Below, in pieces: positions 8,518 through 18,600 of a stretch of DNA of 41,474 nucleotides (positions are counted from its first letter, which is position 1; the number at the start of each line of letters is the position of its first letter). Both the position numbers and the translations under genes were made by a program. Source of the stretch: Candidatus Flexicrinis proximus. GTDB lineage: Bacteria; Chloroflexota; Anaerolineae; Aggregatilineales; Phototrophicaceae. The DNA lies in contig JADJQF010000037.1 in the NCBI GenBank assembly GCA_016712885.1, positions 1-41,474 on the forward strand. The letters are read 5' to 3'. Under the pieces are notes generated by a model. It was not told where the DNA came from, did not search any database, and saw only the letters and a program-made list of their open reading frames with translations.

Positions 8518-9382
8518 GCCGCTACCGGTTCATCGCCGGGCAGCGGACGGGTGTATCCCCTACGTCGGTTGTGTGCGGTGCTCAAGGTGTCGGTGAGCGG
8601 GTACTATGACTGGCTGAAGCGGAAAACCCAGCCGCCGCGTGCAAGCCAACCGGGAGCTGACCGTCCGGATCCGGGCCGTACAGCGAGGCGAGCCGACAGA
8701 CTTATGGGCGCTGCGTGTTCAGGCGGAGCTGCGGGCACAAGGCGAGCGGGTGGGCAAGCAGCGGATTGCGCGGCTGATGCGCGAGATGGGTTTACAGACC
8801 AAAGGGCGACGGCGCTTCAAGACGACTACCCAGCGGGACGACACACCGACGTGCGCCGAACGTGCTGGCGGGCGATTTCACGGCCAGGCGGCCCAACGAG
8901 AAGTGGCTGTCGGACATCACTTACATCGCGACACGAGGGCTGGCTGTATCTGGCAGGCATTCAGGACGTATTTTCGCGGCGTATTGTGGGCTGGTCGATG
9001 AGCGAGCGCCCGACCAAAACACTGGTCTGTGATGCGTGGGAGCTGGCGGTGGGGCAGCGTGGTGCGCCCGACTTGCATCACTCTGACCAGGGCAGCCAGT
9101 ACACCAGCGACGACTATCTGCGCCTGCTGAGAAAGACGAGGTCATCCTCAGCATGAGTGATGTGGACGCTGCTACGACAATGCCATGCAGGAAAGCTTCT
9201 GGGGCACGCTGAAAACCGAGTGTGCTGACCGACCATTCCCTCACGCGCAGCGGCACGCAAGGCGATCTTTGAGTACATCGAGGTGTGGTATAACCGTCAG
9301 CGGCGGCATTCAGCCTTGGGCTATCTCAGCCCCGCTGAATTCGAGCAGCTCGCTTGCCCCTGACATTCCGACCGTCCGTTGA
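8515..9382 (+). pseudogene. IS3-family transposase OrfB (DDE integrase core)
   Basis: Begins MSRYRFIAGQ at the orfA stop and shifts frame near 8553 to YPLRRLCAVLKVSVSGYYDW. It then passes through several frames: ANRELTVRIRAV, RVGKQRIARLMREMGL, EKWLSDITYIAT (first catalytic Asp), GWLYLAGIQDVFSRRIVGWS, HHSDQGSQYTS (second Asp) and AMQESFWGTLKTE (catalytic Glu). The DDE residues are all recognisable, but at least four frame changes make it non-functional as written. It ends just inside the right inverted repeat. Confidence 0.75.
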
Positions 9383-9397
9383 AGCGGGGTTAGGTCA

Positions 9398-9826
9398 CCA
9401 CTTCACACCATGTTTACCATTATACGCACTTTACGCTTTTCGCGTTTGGCTTCCGCGCAGATCGGTAAGGTGACCACCATCGCCCTGAACGTCTCACCTC
9501 CTTTTCCGCCACCTGCTTTTCCAGCTGCCGCACCCGTGCCGCCAACTGCTGCGCGCTGGCCGTCTCCGCGTCCAACCGCTTAGGCTCGCCGTAAGTCTTG
9601 ATCCAGCTGTGCAGACTCTTGTTGCTGATCCCCAACGCTCGCGCCGTCTGGCTGATGTTCCCGCTGGCCGCCGCCTGTGCGACCGCTTCGCGCTTATAGG
9701 CTTCACTAAACGAACTCGGTCGTCCCATCTTCTCGTTCTCCTCGTGATGATCCATTGTACAATCCATTCACTTGGAGCCATTGTTACTCTATCTTATCGG
9801 GGCAACACCAAAGCGGGGTTAGGTCA
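9398..9826 (-). mobile_element. partial IS3-family element, opposite orientation
   Basis: Read on the minus strand from 9826, the sequence begins with an IS3-type end (TGACCTAACCCCGCTTTGGT), followed by an OrfA-like gene. It stops at the neighbouring IS3 element near 9397, so orfB and the other end are missing. A 20-base piece from just inside this end (9791-9810) recurs at 34844-34863, showing that the element or a relative was also elsewhere in this region. Confidence 0.7.
9420..9767 (-). CDS. IS3-family OrfA-like transposase fragment
   Basis: The protein begins near MGRPSSFSEAYKREAVAQAA (ATG at 9728 is the likely start; the upstream ATG at 9767 extends into the IS leader). It contains a helix-turn-helix (ISQTARALGISNKSLHSWI) and a leucine-zipper-like tail (AARVRQLEKQVAEKE). 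These are typical of OrfA of IS3 elements, which binds the terminal repeats. After the zipper the frame runs into unrelated residues and stops, and no orfB follows because the first IS3 element adjoins. It is a remnant unlikely to act alone. Confidence 0.65.
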   Translation of the reverse strand: MDCTMDHHEENEKMGRPSSFSEAYKREAVAQAAASGNISQTARALGISNKSLHSWIKTYGEPKRLDAETASAQQLAARVRQLEKQVAEKEVRRSGRWWSPYRSARKPNAKSVKCV

Positions 9827-9888
9827 GGATAACGATCACCTCACCGCTCCTTGTGTAGTCCTGTCTATGCTTTCAGAACGGCAGATCT

Positions 9889-11005
9889 AATACCAATCAT
9901 GTGTAAGCGAGTCATGTAAAAGACATGGGCAGTTGATTGAAGGTATTTACAATCCAGTCCCAGGCGACGAGGTGTCGCAAGCGGGCTTGGTCGGCACGCA
10001 ATCGTCGCAGGAATTGGTCAATACGATATTGTTTGGCATATAACGAGGGGTAAACCAGCCCCTCAATGTTGCGTCGGATTTCTTCAAAAATACGCTCTGC
10101 CGGGTTGAGTTCAGGCGAATAACCGGGCAAAACAATGCGCTGCATATCCAACCTTGCCATCGCCTGTCCGCGATGGGCGGTTGCCGCATCCCAAAATGAC
10201 CGTCTCTAACGCCCAGTGTTCAAAGATGGGCATCAAATGCGCCTGGTTCATGCGCTGTGACCAATCCCATTTCAAATCGAGATGCACCACATCTACTGCC
10301 AACACCAGGTAACGCCAGGCAAACACAATCTGTTTCGGTTGCACAATTTAGGCACCCCGCAACCCCAGCGTCGCCGCACCTGCCCCATAAGCCAAAGCGC
10401 ATTTCATCGCTGAAGTACCAACCACTGGACTGGGTACAGTCCGCCGCGATTAACGCGCTCTGTAAGCTTTTTTTGCCAGGTCGCTTGCACTCGCACATCG
10501 GCTTTTTCCGATTGCGGGCGCGGGACTTTCAAGCCTAAGTGCTGGCGTTTCATCACACTTCGCATTCCCTCATAGCTATAGGCAATACCCCACCGCGCTT
10601 CCACCCACGCCTTCACCTCCCAGACCGTTGCGAAATCCCCCAATTTCACACGGGCGACCGGGGCCTTTGTTGAACCTGGCTCCAAGGTACGGCGCTTGCC
10701 CTCGTGTGGCGTGACCTGTCACACGATGCAACACCTCGCCTATGCCACCCTCCCGATACCAGGATAGCCAACGCTGGATGACCCGGCAACTTCCTGTGCC
10801 GCTTAGGGCTGCGACTTCTTCCACCCGTTTCCCCTCGCGCAGATGCCACAACACCAACAAGCGCTCCCGGCGTTGGATCTGTTTCTCTTGACGATACCTC
10901 ATCTTTAACTCTGCCGATTCTGCCCATTCGACCTGTAAACGATGTCCCATTGCCCCAACCTATGTTTTTCCTTATTTTACCTGACTTCCTCTCACGATTG
11001 GTATA
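9889..11005 (-). mobile_element. IS630-family insertion sequence
   Basis: Inverted repeats flank a frameshifted IS630 transposase: CCAATCATGTG on the left from 9893, and CCAATCGTGAG read in reverse from 11001 on the right. Each end is bordered by TA (9891-9892 and 11002-11003), as expected for the TA target duplication of this family. It lies between the partial IS3 and the 3' end of the giant surface-protein locus. Confidence 0.85.
9912..10950 (-). pseudogene. IS630-family transposase, multiply frameshifted
   Basis: Pieces in different frames give an IS630 transposase in order: N-terminal HTH (EEVAALSGTGSCRVIQRWLSW, frame 10576-10950), winged helix (VKAWVEARWGIAYSYEGMRSV), start of the DDE core (WYFSDEMRFGLWG, first catalytic Asp), VVHLDLKWDWSQRMNQAH, then PGYSPELNPAERIFEEIR, which carries the terminal family signature. 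At least four frame changes are needed. The first codons (MGHRLQVEWAES) near 10950 are the probable start. Not functional as written. Confidence 0.8.
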
Positions 11006-11080
11006 AGGAGCGATCAACGTGCCACGCCGAAGACCCCAATTAAGAAGCGGTGAATAAATGGCTGCAGGCGACTGTGAACG

Positions 11081-11117
11081 AAAAGCGGCGAATGGTGTTT
11101 TCCATTCGCCGCCTTTA
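11081..11117 (-). terminator. terminator hairpin after the surface-protein locus
   Basis: A perfect 11-bp stem (11085-11095 with 11102-11112, loop TGTTTT) lies about 55 bases beyond the minus-strand stop at 11170. On the minus strand it is followed by CTTTTCG, on the plus strand by CTTTAT; it may work in both directions. Confidence 0.7.
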
Positions 11118-11169
11118 TCTGAGATGGGACAATCTACCGCTTCCCTTTAGGGGGAAAGGGCGGCACTTG

Positions 11170-12420
11170 TCACTCTTTGACCGGATATAACCTTGGATTG
11201 AGGTCTGTATTGGCATCGGCGAGGTTCAGTCCATCGCACAATGGCGGTGTTGCCCAACTCTCGCGCGCCAGACCGGGATCTAACAGTGTCAAGTCGATCT
11301 GAGGGTTGATGAACTGCGGGTGGAATGCGGTATCCGGCACTGGCACCGGCAGACGGCCTTCGAGGCTGGCGTTCTCCTCGTTCGGCGCAGACTCTACGTA
11401 GACATCGGCGGCGGCGCCAATGGTGAGTTGAGCAGCGGCGTCCAGCGCAACGATGGGCGCAGCCTCAATGCCGAGCGCGGCGGCGCGGAATTGGTCGGGG
11501 ATTGCCCGCCTCCTCCGATGTCCAGATGAGGTCGGTCGTGCCGCATAGCCACGTTGGCGCATAGTCGGCAACCGTGTTCTCGGTCAACTTCCGCGTCACG
11601 CCACTGCTCAACTGGTGAATAGATGTCAGATCACCGTCAAGTTCGGATTGGTAGGCCAGCAGATCGCTTTCAGGCGACCAGACTGCCGCGTTCGCGTTGC
11701 CGTTCAGGTCGCTGACCACACGGCGGTTCGAACCGTCTGCGTTCACCAGCATGACCATGCTCAAGCCGTCCCTGTCCAACGATGTGAAGGCGATGGTATC
11801 GCCAGTCCCGTTATACGATCCGCTGACATCCTGCGCTGCCATCGCTGATGGTCCGCAGCGCTGCAGTCGCCAGCGTTAGCTCGTAAAGCTGCCACGCGCC
11901 GCTGCGATCCGACTGGAACAGAGATCCTGGTGCCGTCGTTAGACCAGAAGCGTGATATCGGACGCGTTGTTGTCGGTCAAGCGCGTTTCGACACCGGTTT
12001 TCAAGTCGAAAGCGTATAACTCCCAATTGCCGTCACGGCTCGATTCGTAAACCAGCATGTTCCCCGGCCCCAGACGGGATCGGTATCCGAAGCGACCGTG
12101 TTGGAAAGTCACGCGGCGGGTCTGGCTGATGTTGCCGTTAGTCGGGGCGACGTAAATCTCCCAGTTGCCGTCACGGTTGCTGGTGAAAGCGAACCAGATA
12201 CTGTTCGGTGAGAGTGAAGGCGCTAGGTCGGTCGCGCTTGTTCCGCGTCCAAGTTCTCCGACGGGTCGGACTGAGCATCCGGATTGCCCGTCAGCGTATT
12301 AAGCCGGTAAATCTCCCAGTCGCCGTCACGGTTAGTGTAGAGACGCCGATTTGCTGACAGCCTGCACGGCATTCCAGATCAGGAGTCCGTGTCGGCGCGG
12401 CGATCGGTAGTTGGTTCACG
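11170..12420 (-). pseudogene. C-terminal TolB/PD40-like propeller of the giant surface protein
   Basis: In three frames this region encodes repeated blades of the PD40/TolB type: RDGDWEIYRL near 12330, SNRDGNWEIY near 12170, SSRDGNWELYAFD near 12040, VNADGSNRRVV and AAVWSPESDLLAYQS at 11650-11760, and LTENTVADYAPTW near 11580. The final frame ends RLYPVKE-stop at 11170-11172. Such propellers usually bind peptides or glycans or act as structural heads outside the cell. The blades follow the DUF11 region without any start site, so I read them as the C-terminal head of the same protein. Frame changes occur about every 150-300 bases. An unrelated separate gene cannot be excluded. Confidence 0.6.
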
Positions 12421-14265
12421 GTTGTTGTCGCTGGGGGAAATCTTCTTCCTCGACCGTTTCGTCTGTGGTGACGACCGCGTGTTGGCCGCGCTGAAGCGTC
12501 CGGTGTGTTGCTGTTCGCTCTTAATCCTCAGCGCGGGACTACCACACTTCATCCCCGGGCGCGATGGTGCCGTATCGCAGACGACCGTTGTCACGCCATC
12601 CAGCTCGCAGGTGTCCTGTGTAGAGGCCACGCTGAAGCGAAGTGAAGTTCGGCAGCGTATCGGCCAGCACGACCCCATTGGCGTTACTGACCGCTGGATC
12701 GCCGGTATTGGTGTGCGGATGGTGATAGTCGGTGTCGCTGCCCGCGATCACGTCCCCTGTGCAGCCAGTTTGACGATTTCGATGGTTGGATGCGTGCCGG
12801 TCTTCATCGGTCGCCGGTACGGTCGTCTCGCCCGGTCGAATCCGTCGTCGGGATGGCTGTTCGCCGGGGATGGTATCGAAGCTACTGATGGCCGATTCGG
12901 ATGGTTTGAACTGCACCGGTGCGATTGCGACGTCAATGGAGACGTCCGCTACCGGTGATGGTTTCGCCAACCAGCAGTTGGTTTGAACGTGAAGGCGATT
13001 GTGCCGCCCAGACCGAGCACTGATGTATCGGTGAGTTGGACCGTCCCTGGCGCAGCGGACAGAGGTCGACCACCGCCGCCGCAAGCAGTTCGAGGCCGGG
13101 TCGAATAAGGGTCCGCGTCCGACAGTGCGATGTCATAGGCCGTCGCGGTGCCCGGTATTGTGGTGCACGACCAGTGTCAGCGCGAACGGTTCGAGACAGC
13201 CACCAACGTCTCATCGAACGTCTTGGTCAGGCCGATTAGCGGTTCCACGATATCGATGTCTTCGGTTACCGTGTCGCTGCCGGTGCTGTAATCTACGACA
13301 GCAGTATTGGTCTTGGTTTGTCCGTCGGCGTTGGCCGGAAGGTCGATCACACGGCGATGACCTCGACGACAACAAGATCGTCGTCGTTGTTGATGTTATC
13401 GGTCAGAGTTGGTGATGGTGCCGGAAGCTGAACGTTACGAAGTCGTTCAGGCAAATCGGCATTACTGTCCGAAGCTGTACCAGGGTCGTTCAACGCCAAC
13501 GACGAGCCGCTGACATTCGCGCCAATGCCAACTACACGCGAACTGACGACTTCCGTACATCGGGCAGTCGATCGGTGATGGTCAGCGGGTAGGTGCCCCC
13601 TGGGATGCGCGAGTGGACGTGGCAAGTCGCGGTCTCGCCAATGGCCAGGTCGTCCGCAGCGGTGTACTGTGTATCGCCGGTAACCGCTAGTGACGTGGCA
13701 ACCACCCTGCTTGAATGTTTCCGGTTGGCGGATTTCAGGTCGCTGATCGTCGGATTCCTCCAGCGGACGCTCCCGTGCCGTCCGGGAGGCTGTTTGCATC
13801 CACAGTGGCGATGTTGGTCAGGATGTCGCCATTCACGGCCCGGGGTCGACCACTTCGGCGTCATATGATGGTCGGGGTATCGTTCCTGCCAGCACGTCCA
13901 GATCGACGCGGGATGGACGTATCTGTCGCGCCGTTGCCGGTGACGATCGTGACCGTTCCCCGCGCCGCTGGTCACGGCGGTTACGCTGGCAGGAACCAGA
14001 CCCATCCCCCAGCACCAGAGGGTCGGTGACGATGAGGTTGAAAGCATTTGCCGTCGAATTTGCCGTGGTGTGTAATGATGACGGTATAGGTCACGATGTC
14101 GCCCAATACAGCCGTATCGACCGGCGCGCTCTTGTCAAGCGTGAGTTCCGGCTCGATTTATATCCGTCTGCGCGTCGTCATCAATCGTGATGATGACCGG
14201 TGTCGTCTGGTGTTTCGTAAGTCAGCGTCGCTACGTTCACCGCGTCGATGTCGGGCGCAGGCGGA
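12421..14265 (-). pseudogene. decayed DUF11-repeat region of the giant surface protein
   Basis: Short minus-strand pieces in changing frames still show DUF11 hallmarks such as TVTVT, ADLTIGE-like, GGTYPLTITDRLPDV and NVSGSSLA. No frame stays open for more than about 180 codons and most of those are shadows. This is the most frameshift-dense part of the locus. It connects the better-preserved DUF11 units upstream (above 14.3 kb) with the propeller below 12.4 kb. Plus-strand open frames here are antisense noise. Confidence 0.5.
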
Positions 14266-16325
14266 CCGACGTTGGCCGGCACATCGCTCACGCGCGCCAC
14301 GATGAGAAAAACGAGCTGATTATCCGCAGGCACCGTGCCGCCGGTATCGGTAGCGTTGGTGATGGTTCCGAGGCTCCATGTCGCGGTCGTTCACGCCCAC
14401 TGCACCTGCCTGGTCTGAGAGGACGCCTGCGGTACCGAATACCAGTCCCGCGCCGCTCAGATCGCCGCCGATGCCCGTCAGCGTCGCGCTCACGAACTCG
14501 AACTGCACGCCTGCCACCGGCAGATCGTCGCGCACCGTCACGGCGTTCCGCACGCCATCCGGCATCGTGACCGTGACTGTATACGTCACTTCTTCACCGA
14601 TGGTCAGGTCGGCATCGGCATCGCTGCCATTGCCGGTCGATGGCTGGTTCGTCGAGGTCACGATCTTGTCGATGGTGGCCGTTGAGACAGTGAAATCGGT
14701 GCTGTCGGTCGGCGTCGGCCGCTCGATGCGCTCTTCGGGATCGCTGCCGGGGATGGTCGTTACGCTCGCGACCTGCGCGAGATTAATGTACGTCTCGCCT
14801 TCGAGTGCATTCGCGTTGACGGTTACCGTAGACGATAGGTGCAGGTGTCTGGCATGTCGAGACTGCTGAGAGTGAACGTGATGGTCGGTGCAGTGTAGCT
14901 GTCGGTCGCTGTGCGCCCACCGTCGTCGCGGGTGCTTGCCGCCGTGTCGAGGTCGTATAGTTGACGACTACCGCCCCGACTTCGGTCGGCAGCACGTCGG
15001 TGACGATCAGATCGTAAGCGTTGGTTTGTGCTCTGCGCCGTGTGTTCCAACGTGAGCGTATAGGTCACGATACCGCCGATTTCGACGGTCGTCGTCGCGG
15101 TGCCCATTGCCTTTTCCAGCGCGACCTGCGGCTCGACGATATTGATGTCTGCGGTATCTTCCAGCGTTTGTGGCACATCGTCGCCGTCGGTATAGAACAG
15201 TGTCGCGGTATTGGTCAGGTTCAAATCCTGCCCTGTCAGCAGTCCGACATTATCGGCTACATCGAGGACGCGCGATGACCGTCACGGTGATGATGCTGTT
15301 GGCGACGTTGTCGCCGGTAGAGATGATGTTGCCGAGTGCCCATGTCGCCGTGTCGTTGACCGTATCGGCGTCGAGCACGCTGTCCGTGGGCACCGCCGCC
15401 TGTGGCAACGCGAACGCCGGACTAGTGATGCCTGCGCCCACAGCCGTGATGCTCGCGCTGACGAATTCCAACGCCGCACCCTCATTGTCGATCTGCGGCA
15501 AGCTGTCGATCAGCGTCACGTTGCAGGACGTGCCTTCGGGGAAGGTATAGACGATCGTATAGGTCGCTGTTTCTCCGATGGTCAGGTTATTTCCTGGCGT
15601 GCTGGTAAGGCTGCTCGAGGTCAGAGTCTTTTCCACTGTCGGATCAGGTGTCGTGAAATCCGATGTGACCGGGCCAATCGAGGGCTCGATGCGCTCGTTC
15701 GGGTCGCTGCCGGGGATGCTCGTGTACGTGGCTGTCGCGCTGTTGCTATATGTTGCATTTGCGTAAGCCAGATCATTGATCGTCACGGTATAGACGATGG
15801 TGCAGGTCCCGCCGAGCAGCAAATGATCGAGTGTAAACGTTGCAGTCGGGTCGGCGAACGTGACAGCGAGCGTGCGCCCACTGTCGTCGCAGGTCGAGGC
15901 CGCTGTATTGATGATTGGTGCGGTTACAACCGCCACGCCCGCGTTATTCGGCAGTGTATCCTCGACTACAATGTCGAACGCGGAGAGTGGTACTCTGCGC
16001 GGTGTGGCCCAGCGTTATGGGTGTATGTAACTGTCGCGCCCGCGTCGATCAGCGCCACGATGTTATTCGATTTGGTCATGGTGAGCTGCGGCTCGACCAT
16101 ATCGGTCTGCGCCTCGTCGTCGACGGTGACCGTGACGGGTGTTATGTCGGTGGTCAGGTAGGTCAGTGTTGCTATATTCACCGCGTCGATGTCGGGTGTG
16201 GGCAGTAGGCCGACATTGGCTGGCACATCGCTCACGCGCGCCACGATGAGAAAAACGAGCTGATTATCCGCAGGCAGCGTGACGCCGGTATCGGTGGCAT
16301 TGGTGATGGTTCCGAGGCTCCACTG
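14266..16325 (-). pseudogene. DUF11 repeats, frameshifted fragments
   Basis: Three readable minus-strand pieces (15250-15936, 14823-15224, 14320-14661) encode DUF11-type beta-sandwich repeats. Each unit shows the order TVEKTLTS..L, NLTIGETATYTIVYTFPEG, LIDSLPQ, FVSASITAVGAGI, then a second sandwich with VALEKA, GGIVTYTLTLEHTAQS and the dCys-like STCDD segment. The fragment 14320-14661 is nearly the same as part of 16326-16700. Single-base shifts separate the pieces. Such repeats form extended stalks of cell-surface proteins. Fragments in the same orientation and order as the upstream units support one continuous ancestral gene. Confidence 0.65.
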
Positions 16326-17640
16326 TTGCGCGGTCGTTTACGCCCACTGCACCTCCCTGGTCCAGGAGGACGCCTGCGGTGCCGAGTACCAGCCCCGCGC
16401 CGCTCAGATCGCCGCCGATGCCCGTGAGCGTCGCGCTCACGAACTCGAACTGCACGCCTGCCACCGGCAGATCGTCGCGCACCGTCACAGCGTTTCGCAC
16501 GCCGTCCGGCATCGTGACCGTAACCGTGTAGGTCACTTCTTCGCCGATGGTCAGGTCGGCGTCGACATCGCTGCCGCTGCCTGTCGAGGGTTCACTGGTG
16601 GCACTCACAACCTTATCGATTGTCGCGCTGCCGACGGTAAAATCAGTGCTGTCGGTGGGCGTCGGCGGCTCGATGCGCTCATCGGGATCGCTGCCGGGGA
16701 TAGTCGTCACGCTCGCGACCTGCGCGAGGTTGCTGTAGGTCGCTCCCTCTTGCGCGTTCACGTTGACGATGACTGTGTAGACGATCGTGCAGGTGTCAGG
16801 CAGGTCGAGGAGGCTGAGGCTGAACGTGATGGTCGGCGCAGTGTAGCTGTCGGTCAGCGTTCGTCCGCCGTCGTCACACGTGCTTGCCGCTGCGTCGAAC
16901 GTCGTATAGTTGACGACCGCCGCCCCGACTTCGGTCGGCAGCACGTCAGTAATCGTCAGATCATAGGCATTGGCCGTGCTCCGTGCCGTGTGATCCAGCG
17001 TGAGCGTGTAGGTGACTGTGCCGCCAACTTCAACGGTCGTCGTCGGCGTGCTGTTGCTCTTGGTCAGCGCGACCTGCGGCTCGACGATGTTGATGTCGGT
17101 GGTGCTGGTCAGCGTCTGTGTGACGCCTGCGCCGTTTTGATAGATGAGCGTGCCGGTGTTGGTGATGTTGATGTCCTGACCGGTCACGAGGCCGATATTG
17201 GCAGCGACATTCAGCACACGCGCCACCACCGTCACGGTAATCGTGCTGTTGGCGACGTTGTCGCCGGTCGAAACGACGTTGCCGAGCGTCCATGTCGCCG
17301 TGTCGTTGACCGCATCGGCATCAAGCGGGCTGTCCGTAAGTACAGCCGCCTGCGGCAGCGTGAAGGCCGGACTGGTGATCCCTGCCCCGACTGCTGTGAT
17401 ATTCGCGCTGACGAAGCCTAGTACTGCTCCCTCGTTGTCGAGGCGGGGCAGGTTATCGATCAGGCTCACGCTGCGGGTCGTGCCTTCGGGGAAGGTGTAA
17501 ACAATCGTATAAACGACTTCCTCGCCGATGGCAAGGTTGTTACCGGTCGTGCTGGGCAGGCTAGTCGACGTCAGGGTTTTGGTTAGCGACGGATTCGGCG
17601 TGATGAAGCTCGATGTGACTGGCCCATCCGGCGGTTCGAT
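16264..17640 (-). pseudogene. DUF11 repeats, fragment (frame 16264-17469 extended)
   Basis: A 400-codon open frame whose coding content starts upstream near 17640, after a one-base loss in GCGGTTCGAT-CGCTCG relative to the copy at 18600. It covers one and a half DUF11 units: SLIDNLPRLDNEGAVLGFVS, then TGQDINITNTGTL, VEPQVALTKSNSTPTTTVEV, DLTITDVLPTEVGAA, AASTCDDGGRTL, and DADLTIGEEVTYTVTVTMPDG. The last 20 or so residues (after about 16325) are out of register. The shared ATG/GTG at 17469 has no ribosome-binding site and is not a real start. Confidence 0.65.
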
Positions 17641-18600
17641 CGCTCGTTCGGGTCGGCACCCGGTAGCGTCGAATAAGTCGTGATACTGGCACTGTTAGCG
17701 TATGTCGCGTTGGTATAGGCAAGGTCGTTCACCGTCACCGTATAGACGATGGTGCAGGTACTGCCGAGCAGCAGTTCGTTTAGCGTAAATGTCGCGGTCG
17801 GGTTGGCGAATGTCACGCCTAGCGTGCGCCCGCCGTCATCGCAGGTCGACGCCGCCATGTCGATGACCGGGGCGGTCACGACCGCAACGCCTGCGTTGTT
17901 CGGCAGCGTATCGGCCACTTCGATGTCAAACGCGGCAGCGAGACTCTGTGCCGTGTGGCTCAGCGTCAGCGTGTATGCTACCGTAGTGCCGGCATCGACG
18001 GTGGTTGCGTTGTTGGTTTTCGTAATCGTCAGACGCGGCTCGACGATGTTGATGTCGGTGGTGCTGGTCAGCGTCTGCGTGACACCCGCGCTGTTTTGAT
18101 AGATGAGCGTGCCGGTGTTGGTGATGTTGATGTCCTGACCGGTCACGAGGCCGATATTGGCAGCGACATTCAGCACACGCGCCACCACCGTCACGGTAAT
18201 CGTGCTGTTGGCGACGTTGTCGCCGGTCGAAACGACGTTGCCGAGCGTCCATGTCGCCGTGTCGTTTACCGCATCGGCATCAACGCGGGCTGTCCGTAAG
18301 TACAGCCGTCTGCGGCAGTGTGAAGGCCGGACTGGTGATCCCCGCCCCGACTGCTGTGATATTCGCGCTGACGAAGCCTAGTACTGCTCCCTCGTTGTCG
18401 AGGCGGGGCAGGTTATCGATCAGGCTCACGCTGCGGGTCGTGCCTTCGGGGAAGGTGTAAACAATCGTATAAACGACTTCCTCGCCGATGGCAAGGTTGT
18501 TACCGGTCGTGCTGGGCAGGCTAGTCGACGTCAGGGTTTTGGTTAGCGACGGATTCGGCGTGTTGAAGCTCGATGTGACTGGCCCAACCGGCGGTTCGAT
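17076..18600 (-). repeat. near-identical tandem DUF11 repeat units
   Basis: Bases 17076-17640 and 18035-18600 are almost identical (offset about 960, one DUF11 unit), differing by a few substitutions and two single-base indels. A second pairing, around 14281 and 16225 (offset about 1.94 kb, two units), is also long. This implies recent duplication or gene conversion inside the gene. Confidence 0.8.
17583..18290 (-). pseudogene. DUF11 repeat unit, fragment
   Basis: One DUF11 double-sandwich unit, reading DADAVNDTATWTLGNVVSTGDN, ITVTVVARVLNVAANIG, VEPRLTITKTNNATTVDAG, FDIEVADTLPNNAGVAVV, AASTCDDGGRTLGV and ATFTLNELLLGSTCTIVYTV, then running out of frame near 17640. The upstream boundary is a one-base insertion near 18285 (CAACGCGGG here against CAAGCGGG in the copy at 17325). 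Most of this unit and the next share long stretches of almost identical DNA. Confidence 0.65.

Larger units (their letters stand above)
8166..9397 (+). mobile_element. IS3-family insertion sequence
   Basis: Bounded by imperfect inverted repeats. The left end begins TGACCTTACCCCAGTTTAGC at 8166, and the right end read in reverse from 9397 begins TGACCTAACCCCGCTTCAAC; both continue into GGACGG. Inside are orfA and orfB of an IS3-type transposase, both frameshifted as written. No target duplication could be identified. It interrupts hsdS on its left and abuts a partial related element on its right. Confidence 0.85.

Noticed and set aside
15211..17421. Long plus-strand open frames (316 and 380 codons)
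   Set aside because: Antisense to DUF11 repeats; Arg/Asp/Gly-rich translations repeat only because the sense strand repeats.
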